Assembly (NCBI GenBank): GCA_002695025.1
Contig: NZNV01000020.1
Coordinates: 124,001-188,000, forward strand
Source of the DNA: Owenweeksia sp.
GTDB taxonomy: Bacteria; Bacteroidota; Bacteroidia; Flavobacteriales; Schleiferiaceae
Direction: 5' to 3'
DNA length: 64,000 bases
Every line of letters starts with the position of its first letter. Within the stretch, counting starts at the first letter, position 1. Made by a program: the position numbers and the translations under genes. The notes below the pieces were generated by a model. The model saw nothing but the letters and a program-made list of their open reading frames with translations, had not been told where the DNA came from and did not search any database. Below are positions 45,401 through 52,306 of this stretch, in pieces.

Positions 45401-45916
45401 CATCAGGGAATTTCAGAATATACCGCCCGTTTACAACAATTTATGCAACTGCCGGAACTAAAAGCCCATTTTGAAGAGAAGGGTTATGCCATCACTTTTG
45501 GCAAAGGACCTTACATTATGAACCCGGTAGCTTTCCATAGCATTTATAAAGGCATATTGGGAGAAACAATCGGTAAGTTTCTTTTGGAGGAGTATTGCTA
45601 TGTACAATTGCAAAACCTGGAACTGGACGAATACGAGCTATTTGACTTTAAAACCGACCAGGGTATTTACATAGACTTTAAACATTGGTTCAGCCATAGC
45701 TATACGGATACAGGCCTGGAATACAACAAACTACGCCAAAAACTGGAACAGACCGGTGCCCAAAAAGCATTGATCATTAACCTGATCGGGAGTCCACAAT
45801 ATAGACCACGCAAAAAAGGCCCGATCATTGAAATTCCGTATCTCATCAACGAAGAAAACCTACAGATTGATGCGGATATGATCCAGTTGGTGATGGAGGA
45901 GATTAACAATCTCTAA
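42497..45916 (+). CDS. Superfamily 2 helicase with PD-(D/E)xK-like C-terminus
   Basis: A 1139-residue protein. Walker A is 'LPTGFGKT' (residues 20-27) right at the start, Walker B is 'VFIDEFDAS' near 231, motif III-like is 'GISATATVPTV' near 510, and motif VI is 'QAIGRISRT' near 820. The C-terminal 150 residues carry 'GILGETIGKFLLEEY' and 'YELFDFKTDQGIYIDFKHW', with the E...D...DxK spacing of PD-(D/E)xK nucleases. This protein could therefore be the translocating nuclease (HsdR role) of the cassette, although the domain order is reversed compared with normal HsdR, whose nuclease is N-terminal. It overlaps the convergent TPR gene by 4 bases. No known defence helicase family recognised. Confidence 0.75.
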   Translation: MQEILRQYASHETGLFLLNLPTGFGKTYKVLQYIVDQYEDHRPIYFVTNLKKNLPLKKLQSLFKEKGLEKVFDDSVLFIDGTSVKVVEHITELDDIPDEVRKWEEFRKLRQKARLVNRFMESKKTTIAQAEANTIIENEIRTELEPQFRNRLIHYIEKNTSERGAYASPGRKLRWIRSNAAWIIDLYPSVTTSEKKIFFMSVDKFFARNVTLIQPSYYFHDHKSIDQALVFIDEFDASKKPLLNNIIENGLSKRINLVALFQQIYTTLSGLQFPATLLRESLARQQKDYKSIQEILDYLEVQAAELKSEFHLDVPFKTVSADNKRNFIFHDFEYETILKEGFRFISIVYSEEEQVNYVHFEHDKNKVKGISLPTMLAKLRAYIQYFSRGIWMTALNYSELKQESGSDDFPLESALRTVLDLFNLDSLQVNYIMDIVANQHGREVQEGLPRSNYLREHSFYMNGFRYYDFVDSENHDLSSRIYLNTFEQTPEKLMLKLAQRANVIGISATATVPTVLGNYDLNFLRQRLGENFRTVNEAELAQLKERFRQLTVGYGQLEIKAELVKCEDTQEEALALFEDAEYASEVFKKLNNLWNTRDFHRRRYLRAAHVFKHFLLSDTAHSFLYLGNALPRVNHPDFDEGVLKEMFNFLIEKFGKSVYRDANYKPFVVIDSERFELKKKNLLTNLSSGQKLFMVSTYQTLGAGQNLQYPVPENMETVVINTRHSADPEKDIDGIYCERPTHLLVNKFGKSLEEKELVQNIFEVEFLAETGEISTAQLKHEIKKGFKLVSGKKPLFSEMDVKEKNLYSKDSFAHYISKMVIQAIGRISRTNRKSREIHILAHHRVQELLRTDEKSPQIYLHEYEKLLEKCNSSVGIDSQEEECFNVAERKNRKARRLINSMLHKDFEEENQRYWQQLRDFVLRNPRVYKASDIPSPLECFYFRLPDNALTYSYRKRDGQKYYNSVKSLHQGISEYTARLQQFMQLPELKAHFEEKGYAITFGKGPYIMNPVAFHSIYKGILGETIGKFLLEEYCYVQLQNLELDEYELFDFKTDQGIYIDFKHWFSHSYTDTGLEYNKLRQKLEQTGAQKALIINLIGSPQYRPRKKGPIIEIPYLINEENLQIDADMIQLVMEEINNL

Positions 45917-47943
45917 TTAGCTCTATGTTTGGCCATTATATTTTTAAAATCTGTTAGAAATTTATTTTTGTCTATCTTCAGACTTCTTAATATCTGCGAA
46001 GCTAGATTTATTGCTTCCGTAGTGTCCGGGTTATAATCCTCATATTCTGATGCATAGAGAAAAGTCAATCCACAATAAAACAAGGATTTTTCTGTATCTG
46101 ATCTATTGGAATAATAAAACATGGCTATTATAGAGGTGAGAGTTACTAATTCTGAGGAATGAGCATCAGGTTCTTCAGACGCCATTTTAAGACGATGGCC
46201 AAGAACCATTCTGAAATTCTGCTCAGCTTCATCCAATTTATTTATTTGACTTTGAACAATGGCTAAATTTGACTTAGCTTCAATATAATCGGATATATGA
46301 GTGTCAAAGTTTTCTTCTAATAAATATTCCCAAATATCCAGACTATATGTAAAAAATTTTTCAGCGGTATTAGGATCTTCTTTTAACGTAAATACGTTTC
46401 CAATATATTTATAGGATGTAGCAATTTCATTATTAAAAAATTTATTGTTTAATGACCTTTCTAAATTTAACCAATTCTTTAATGAATACTCATGATAACG
46501 TTGAGCATTATCATAGTCTCCTGTTTTAGTAAATACATTTGCGGCTAGGTTTTTTTGGTATGTGGCTAAAGGGGGTAAATAGGATTTTGGATTATATGTG
46601 GCTAACCTACCCACGATAGCTATTGCTTCGAGGTAATTTTCTTTTGCTTGAGAAAACTCTTGATTTACTCCCTGTGCAATAGCTAATGCATTCAGGACGT
46701 CCGCAATATGTGGAAGATGGAGTTGAGGGTTATTGATTGCTAATTCTCTCCTGAGAGATAGAGACTGATGTAATTTTACTATGGCATCTTTAATGGAGTT
46801 CTGTTCGAATAATAATACACCTAAGCAGTATATAGTGCTGGCAATTTGAGGTTTAAAGTGATGAGATTCTTTTTTAGATAAGCCTTCATAAATAGAAAGT
46901 GATTTATTAAAATAATTTTCAGATTTGTTAAATTTTTTTTTCTTTAAAAATAAAGTTCCCAAATTGAAAAAAATGGAGGCTAATTCAGATTTGTATTCTT
47001 CAGATCCCTTCTTTGAAATTTGTTTATTAATTGATAATGCTTTCTTTAAATTTTTTTCAGCATCATCAAATTTTAGCAGTTTTTGCTGGACAACTGACAG
47101 ATTAGATAATACATAAGAAATATGGGGTAGGTGGTGTTCGGGAGCGCCATCAACTAGCTTTTCATGTATTTTAAGAGCTTTTTCAAGGAAAGTTTCGGAC
47201 TTTTCAAATTCATGATTTGTTTCAAATAGAATTCCCATATTATTGAGAATAATAGCTAGATTACTGTAATATAACCTTGCTTCTTGGTGATCTTTCTGTT
47301 TTTCATGGAGTTCTATAGCCTCATGATAAAGAGGAAGAGCTTCAGGAATTTGATTATGCTTATGAAGAAAGCTAGCAAAATGAAAAGTGTTATCAAAATT
47401 CCTATCTGATCTGAGAGATAATTCATAATACTCTTTAGCTTTCTTGAAGCGATTTTTCAATCCATAATCAATTTCGATAAGTTGAGCTAATATTAAGAAT
47501 TCATCTGAATTATTGCGCAGGTCTTTCTTATTCCGATTGGATTTTTCTGTTAAAGTTTGTTGCTCCTGCAATAAAACGTCCTGTTGTTCACCTATTTTTT
47601 GGACATCCAAAACAGCTTGAGCTTCCTTAAATTCCCCATTATCAAAATGAACTTTGGCCTGTTGCAGACGAATTGTATTTATTTCAATTTTCTGAAAAGT
47701 TTCAGCCAGGGATATTACGCTTTGTTTAAAATCTTCCAGCTTATTCTTTTCTTCTTCAAGTTCCATTGAGTACTTCAGGCGCTCTTGTTCATTTTCTTCC
47801 AGTCGAACAAGTTTTTCAAGACGTTCAATGGCTTTCGCAATATCAGCATACTCTGCACTCTTGTAATAGTTGTCACCAAGGTGAACGTCTCCTCCTGCAC
47901 TTACTAAACCCGCATTTATATTTTTTGAATGAAGGATATCCAT
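45913..47943 (-). CDS. Tetratricopeptide-repeat protein with N-terminal SKN...GDN motif
   Basis: A 676-residue protein. The N-terminus reads MDILHSKNINAGLVSAGGDV then HLGDN, a short beta-like motif. A coiled coil follows (about 25-130: 'IAKAIERLEKLVRLEENEQE'), then about ten TPR units from residue 160 on ('ARLYYSNLAIILNNMGILFE', 'AEKNLKKALSINKQ', 'SENYFNKSLSIYEGL'). TPR-kinesin-light-chain-like proteins of this sort are sensors or scaffolds in many conflict systems. I start at ATG 47943, not the TTG at 47961, which would overlap the upstream gene. It lies 4 bases after the gene at 47948 and is clearly more A/T-rich than the flanks, a sign of transfer. Confidence 0.75.
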   Translation of the reverse strand: MDILHSKNINAGLVSAGGDVHLGDNYYKSAEYADIAKAIERLEKLVRLEENEQERLKYSMELEEEKNKLEDFKQSVISLAETFQKIEINTIRLQQAKVHFDNGEFKEAQAVLDVQKIGEQQDVLLQEQQTLTEKSNRNKKDLRNNSDEFLILAQLIEIDYGLKNRFKKAKEYYELSLRSDRNFDNTFHFASFLHKHNQIPEALPLYHEAIELHEKQKDHQEARLYYSNLAIILNNMGILFETNHEFEKSETFLEKALKIHEKLVDGAPEHHLPHISYVLSNLSVVQQKLLKFDDAEKNLKKALSINKQISKKGSEEYKSELASIFFNLGTLFLKKKKFNKSENYFNKSLSIYEGLSKKESHHFKPQIASTIYCLGVLLFEQNSIKDAIVKLHQSLSLRRELAINNPQLHLPHIADVLNALAIAQGVNQEFSQAKENYLEAIAIVGRLATYNPKSYLPPLATYQKNLAANVFTKTGDYDNAQRYHEYSLKNWLNLERSLNNKFFNNEIATSYKYIGNVFTLKEDPNTAEKFFTYSLDIWEYLLEENFDTHISDYIEAKSNLAIVQSQINKLDEAEQNFRMVLGHRLKMASEEPDAHSSELVTLTSIIAMFYYSNRSDTEKSLFYCGLTFLYASEYEDYNPDTTEAINLASQILRSLKIDKNKFLTDFKNIMAKHRAN

Positions 47944-47947
47944 TTTA

Positions 47948-48337
47948 TTAATTATCTCCAATGCGTGTGTCTCTTCCGGATTTGATAATGCCTGTGTTTA
48001 CATTTTTGCTACTCCGTACCATTGTGCTTTTTTCTTTATTGGATAAAATGTAGAATATTCTTTCTATATGCTTTTTTGCCTCTGGGAAATCTTCAATATG
48101 AACCTCCATCATAGATTTTACTGCTTTTTGTCTGGCTTTGCTATTAGGCTTTTCCCGAAGCATTTTGGAAACTTCCTTTTCTTCACCGTTATCTTTAAAG
48201 AGTACAGAGCGTAGCCATTTAGAAGCTGATCCACCAATATCAGATATTAGTGCTTTAAGATCTTTATTTTTGGAGAGTTGAGTACCGAGGTAAGTAACAA
48301 TGCCTCCTATCATTGCTGAAGTTGCAATTGGTTCCAT
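47948..48337 (-). CDS. Small protein with C-terminal SKN...GDN motif
   Basis: A 129-residue protein. A hydrophobic helix 'ATSAMIGGIVTYLGTQL' is followed by a basic helical domain (about 25-100), ending in 'SSKNVNTGIIKSGRDTRIGDN' shortened by its stop right after the final Asn. The same motif, in the same register (SKN-x-N-x-G-x-x-x-x-GG/R-D-x-x-x-GDN), opens the TPR protein encoded 4 bases downstream. The pair is therefore probably one functional unit, perhaps using the motif to join or to recruit a shared partner. No catalytic motif is visible. No other gene of the pair's strand lies near, so this looks like a self-contained two-gene module. Confidence 0.65.
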   Translation of the reverse strand: MEPIATSAMIGGIVTYLGTQLSKNKDLKALISDIGGSASKWLRSVLFKDNGEEKEVSKMLREKPNSKARQKAVKSMMEVHIEDFPEAKKHIERIFYILSNKEKSTMVRSSKNVNTGIIKSGRDTRIGDN

Positions 48338-48451
48338 TGAGCGAAATATAAATTTATTTTAAAGATATGTTATTAAATGAAAAATAAGAAGTGGCCAAAT
48401 GTTACTTTAGAGTAAATTTTAATCTCCCCACAAAACCCTATTTTAGCCCTT

Positions 48452-48459
48452 TATCTTTG
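48452..48459 (+). promoter_or_regulatory. Probable -7 element of the hsdR promoter
   Basis: tatctttg matches the Bacteroidota TAnnTTTG -7 element exactly and lies 27 bases before the hsdR ATG. A clear TTG -33 box is not seen at the proper spacing, so strength is uncertain. The divergent pair ending at 48337 would need its own promoter in the same 149-base gap; none is clear. Confidence 0.45.
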
Positions 48460-48486
48460 CCTTAAACCGGCAAAGGCTTTTACCGA

Positions 48487-51021
48487 ATGACCAACGAAGC
48501 ACACGCCCGCATTAAAATCAATAAGCTGCTGGAAGAGGCCGGATGGCGCTTTTTCGATACCGAAGAAGGCCCGGCCAACGTATTGCTGGAGAACCGCGTA
48601 AAGATCACCCAACAGCTCATCGATGCCTGGGGGGAGGATTACGAAAAGGTAAAGGGCGGCTCCCTGGATTTCCTGTTGCTGGACAGCGACAACAAACCCA
48701 TTTGTGTACTGGAAGCCAAAAAGGAAGCCTTGCACCCGCTGGTGGCCAAGGAGCAGGCGCGGAAGTACGCCCAAAGCGTGAACGCTCCTTATATCATCCT
48801 TTCCAACGGCATTGTGCATTTTTTCTGGGACCTGCGGAAGGGCAACCCCACGCCCATCTATAAATTTCCTTCACCGGCCGAGATAGGCGCCATTAAAGAA
48901 TGGAAACCCCAGCGGGAAGCCCTGGCTGCGGAAAAGGTAGAGGACGACTACATTGCCCGGGTACAAATGCCGGACTATGCGGAGCGCCCCGAATGGAAGG
49001 GGAGCGTGGAGGCCAGCCGCGACTTCATCTTTGAGAATAAACTGCGCTTTTTGCGGTATTACCAGGTAAAGGCCATTGAAAAACTACAGAAGGCCGTGGC
49101 AGCCGGTAAAGACCGCTTTTTATTTGAGATGGCTACCGGCACCGGTAAAACGCTGACCTCTGCCGCTGTGATCCGCCTCTTTTTGCGGTCGCGCAACGCC
49201 CGCAGGGTACTGTTCCTGGTAGACAGGCTGGAGCTGGAAGACCAGGCCTGGAAGAACTTTGTAGCCTACCTGGCACCCGACTATACTACCTACATCTACA
49301 AAGAGAACCGCAGCAACTGGCGCACCGCTGAAATAGTGGTCACTACCGTACAATCGCTGTTGTTTGACAATAAGTTCCGCAGGCTGTTCAGCCCCACGGA
49401 TTTTGACCTGCTGATATCGGATGAAGCCCACCGCTCCATCTCCGGAAACTCCCGGGCCGTATTCGAATACTTTCACGGCTATAAGCTGGGCCTTACCGCC
49501 ACCCCCAAGGATTACCTGAAGGGTGTAGACCAGGACAACGTACGCCAGAGCGATCCGCGGGAGATCGAGAGGCGCTTGCTGCGCGATACCTATTCCACCT
49601 TTGGCTGCGAGGGCGGGGAACCCACCTTTCGCTATTCGCTGCTGGACGGGGTGAAAGACGGTTACCTGATCAACCCCGTAGTGGTGGACGCCCGTACCGA
49701 AATAACCACCCAGTTACTGTCGGACGAAGGATATGCCGTGGCCATTACCGATGCCGAAGGCACGGAAGTGAACGAGACCTTTATTTCGCGCGACTTCGAA
49801 AAGAAATTCTTCTCCGAAAAGACTAACCGCGTATTCTGCAGCACTTTCCTGGAAAATGCCCTCAAAGATCCCATTACCGGGGAGATCGGCAAGACCATCA
49901 TCTTTGCCGTAAGCCAGAATCACGCCCGCAAGCTCACGCAGATCCTCAATGAATTTGCCGAGCAGTTATACCCCGGGCGCTACCAGTCTGATTTTGCCGT
50001 ACAGGTAAGCTCCCAGGTGAGCGATGCCCAGCAGATGACCATCAACTTCAGCAACAATAAGCTGAACGGCAAAACCGGCTGGCTGGAAGGTTATGACTCT
50101 TCCAAAACCCGCATTTGCGTTACGGTGGGTATGATGACTACCGGTTACGACTGCCCGGACCTGCTTAACCTTTGTATGATGCGCCCCATCTTCAGCCCGG
50201 CCGATTTTGTACAGATCAAAGGGCGCGGCACCCGTACCCATACCTTTGAATACGAGTTTAAGAACGAGCTGGAAGAGCAGGAAGTGCTGCAGAAGGAAAA
50301 GACTCAATTCAAACTGTTCGACTTTTTTGCCAATTGCGAGTACTTTGAGGAGCGCTTTGACTACGATGTAAAGCTGCACCTGCCGCAACCGCCCAAAGGC
50401 GAAGGCCCGGGAGGCGGGGAGGGGCCGGGGGAAAGCCTCACCTATAAAAGTTACCGCCCCGATCCTTTGCGGGTGCTCAAAGAAGAGCAGGTAGGCTACG
50501 AGGGTATGAAGGTAGACCGTATGCTCTTCCGCAAATTTGAAGACCGCATCACTACGGACGACATCATTAAAAAACACGTGGAACTCGGCAACTGGGATGA
50601 AGTAGTAAGCCACGTGCAGAGCGAGATCTTCAACAGGCCCGAAGAGTACTTTAACCTGGAAAAGCTGCGAAAGGCCGCCCGGGTAGACCGCAGGCTATCC
50701 GTGCGCGAAGTGGTGGAAAAGATCTTCGGCATCATCCCCAAATTCAAATCCAAAGACGAGCTGCTGGAAGAAGAGTTCGACAAATTTGTGTCTATACACC
50801 CGCCCGGGGAAGATGTGAACGTGCGGGCGATGAAGTATTTCTTTAAAGCCTACGTGGTGGACCAGGACATCCGCAGGATCATCCAAAGCAAGGATTTCCA
50901 GTCGCTGCACACCCACGCTACCATGACCATAGATCAGTACAAAGCCGTAAATCCCGATTTCCGGCAACTGATACCGCGCTACATTGATGATTATGTGAAT
51001 ACGGATCAGTTTGCTGCGTGA
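48487..51021 (+). CDS. hsdR: Type I restriction endonuclease, R subunit (EcoEI-like HsdR)
   Basis: An 844-residue HsdR. The N-terminal nuclease has 'KGGSLDFLLLDSDNKPICVL' then EAKKE (D...ExK near residues 57-80). The motor has Walker A 'MATGTGKT' near 215, 'LISDEAHRSISG' near 312, 'LGLTATPKDYLKG' near 333 and the late motif 'QIKGRGTRTH' near 580. A Gly/Pro-rich linker ('PKGEGPGGGEGPGES') near 640 precedes the C-terminal region that docks on the methylase. This is the EcoEI/KpnA-like arrangement, which cleaves DNA after translocation. The partner methylase-specificity fusion begins 1.2 kb downstream, beyond a repeat region. Length is normal. Confidence 0.9.
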   Translation: MTNEAHARIKINKLLEEAGWRFFDTEEGPANVLLENRVKITQQLIDAWGEDYEKVKGGSLDFLLLDSDNKPICVLEAKKEALHPLVAKEQARKYAQSVNAPYIILSNGIVHFFWDLRKGNPTPIYKFPSPAEIGAIKEWKPQREALAAEKVEDDYIARVQMPDYAERPEWKGSVEASRDFIFENKLRFLRYYQVKAIEKLQKAVAAGKDRFLFEMATGTGKTLTSAAVIRLFLRSRNARRVLFLVDRLELEDQAWKNFVAYLAPDYTTYIYKENRSNWRTAEIVVTTVQSLLFDNKFRRLFSPTDFDLLISDEAHRSISGNSRAVFEYFHGYKLGLTATPKDYLKGVDQDNVRQSDPREIERRLLRDTYSTFGCEGGEPTFRYSLLDGVKDGYLINPVVVDARTEITTQLLSDEGYAVAITDAEGTEVNETFISRDFEKKFFSEKTNRVFCSTFLENALKDPITGEIGKTIIFAVSQNHARKLTQILNEFAEQLYPGRYQSDFAVQVSSQVSDAQQMTINFSNNKLNGKTGWLEGYDSSKTRICVTVGMMTTGYDCPDLLNLCMMRPIFSPADFVQIKGRGTRTHTFEYEFKNELEEQEVLQKEKTQFKLFDFFANCEYFEERFDYDVKLHLPQPPKGEGPGGGEGPGESLTYKSYRPDPLRVLKEEQVGYEGMKVDRMLFRKFEDRITTDDIIKKHVELGNWDEVVSHVQSEIFNRPEEYFNLEKLRKAARVDRRLSVREVVEKIFGIIPKFKSKDELLEEEFDKFVSIHPPGEDVNVRAMKYFFKAYVVDQDIRRIIQSKDFQSLHTHATMTIDQYKAVNPDFRQLIPRYIDDYVNTDQFAA

Positions 51022-51038
51022 TAAGAAATAGTAATTCT

Positions 51039-51335
51039 TGTCACATTGAGTGCCCCGAATTCACTTCGGGGTGTATCGAAATGTGGCAAAATGAGATTAA
51101 TAAATTGCCTTTCATTTCTTTTGCTTGTCCAAAAGAACCCGAAGGTTCGGGATCTGGGTACTCAGGATGACAAAGAGCCCGAAAGTATGGTAAAGGCAGG
51201 TAATAAAAGTAATAAGTGTCACCCTGAGTGGCCGACCGAAGGAAGGCTGTATCGAAGGGTGCTAAACGAAGGTCATCCTTCGATACGATCGCTCCGCCTG
51301 TATTTGGCGGATCAATCACTCAGGATGACCCTGAC
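51039..51335. repeat. Extragenic palindromes after hsdR
   Basis: Two REP-type units lie here: 51039-51087 (tgtcacattgagtgccccga, with a perfect ccccgaa/ttcgggg hairpin, ending gtgtatcgaaatgtggca) and a compound unit at 51216-51335, with inverted copies of 'tcaccctgagtgg' and 'cactcaggatgac' around 'cttcgatacgatcgctccg'. Between them no gene is evident. Such units recur through the spacer between hsdR and the hsdM-hsdS fusion. Confidence 0.75.
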
Positions 51336-51392
51336 CTGAAATAAAAATTGAGAGGGCCATAGGTTTTAGTATTTTTCCAGCCCCTTAGCGGG

Positions 51393-51557
51393 ATGATGAA
51401 TGCCATACGGAGAGAGAAGCAATTGAAGAACTGGCACCGCGAGTGGAAATGGAACCTGGTAAAAGAGCAGAACCCGGAACTAAAAGACCTGGCGGCAGAT
51501 TGGTACACCGAAGAGCAGATAAGGGAAGCGAGGGACTCTGAAACAAGTTCAGAGTGA
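51393..51557 (+). pseudogene. Remnant of a GIY-YIG endonuclease (C-terminal end)
   Basis: Fifty-four codons read MMNAIRREKQLKNWHREWKW followed by NLVKEQNPELKDLAADWY. This is the conserved end of small GIY-YIG proteins (AIxREKQLKxWxRxWK...NPxxxDL). The catalytic GIY...YIG and Arg half is absent upstream, where extragenic palindromes lie instead. The end of the frame (SETSSE) is formed by a ctctgaaacaagttcagag palindrome. It is therefore a truncated fragment, probably not functional, bracketed by repeats. Confidence 0.7.
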
Positions 51558-51822
51558 CGTTGAAACAAGTTCAGAGTGACGAGGTCAGGAAAACGAGATC
51601 AGAGTGACATCGCTCTTATTGAGAGTGACGGGTGAACGAATTTAGAATGCCGGAACCCAGACCATAGAGGCCGTCTTTCCGAACTTGTTTCGGAAACAGG
51701 CCGGAATAGAGAGGAAGGATTACCAGGTAACCGCAGAGCAGACGCTGAAACAAGTTCAGCGTGACTCTGCTCGCAGAGAGAGTGACAGAGTGAAGATGGT
51801 TAGTCCAATTGAGCCCCGGGAT

Positions 51823-52217
51823 GTCTTTCCGAACTGGTTTCGGAAACTATACGGGAGCAAAGTCCAAACTAAACACAATGGTTAGTGAAAGCTAATGACT
51901 AAACAAAATGGCGTTTAGGTTTCCTTTTCCGGGTAGGAGGCTGGTGTCACCCTTCGATACGCCCCGTCCCGAAACTTCGGGATCGGGGCACTCAGGATGA
52001 CTGAAGGCTTTGGAGAGATGCTTTTTGTAACCATTAAACCGGCCGTCTTTCCGAACTTGTTTCGGAAACTATACGGGAGCAAAGCCCAAACTAAACACAA
52101 TGGTTAGTGAAAGCTAATGACTAAACAAAATGGCGTTTAGGTTTCCTTTTCCGGGGAGGAGGCTGGTGTCACCCTTCGATACGCCCCGAAGGCTTTCGGG
52201 GCACTCAGGATGACTGA
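51823..52217. repeat. 145-bp direct repeats with palindromes
   Basis: 51823-51967 and 52045-52189 are near-identical direct repeats (offset 222 bases). Each contains the hairpin tttccgaa/ttcggaaa, then 'atacgggagcaaag', 'taaacacaatggttagtgaa' and 'ctaaacaaaatggcgtttag', and ends in an REP unit with 'cacccttcgatacgcccc'. The REP unit continues to 'ggcactcaggatgactgaag' after each copy, with a different hairpin loop in each. Short palindromes of the type ctgaaacaagttcag also lie at about 51535-51580 and 51745-51770. No gene is seen in 51558-52302 on either strand. Confidence 0.8.
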
Positions 52218-52261
52218 AGGCTTCAATAGCAGAGGAAGCACAAGATAGAACACACAAGCTG

Positions 52262-52306
52262 TCATGCTGAGTGGCCACGCTAAAGCGTGGGTGTATCGAA
52301 GCATGA
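52262..52306. repeat. Extragenic palindrome touching the start of the methylase-specificity gene
   Basis: 'tcatgctgagtggccacgct' with a ccacgct/agcgtgg hairpin, ending 'gtgtatcgaagcatgac'. The unit supplies the ATG at 52264 and overlaps the ATG at 52303, so the upstream ATG is very likely repeat sequence and not a gene start. Confidence 0.7.

Noticed and set aside
39677-45916. Calling the cassette DISARM or BREX
   Set aside because: There are a methylase and a helicase, but no DUF1998 protein, phospholipase D, PglZ or Brx genes; the set does not match either system.
47944-47961. TTG at 47961 as the start of the TPR protein
   Set aside because: It would overlap the upstream gene by 14 bases; ATG 47943 gives a clean 4-base gap and starts right before the conserved motif.
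52264-52302. ATG at 52264 as start of the methylase-specificity fusion
   Set aside because: The 13 extra codons lie in a dispersed palindrome and have no HsdM similarity.
51022-52302. A CRISPR array or integron
   Set aside because: The repeats are palindromic extragenic units and one direct repeat pair of 145 bases, not regular short repeats with unique spacers, and no cas or integrase gene is near.
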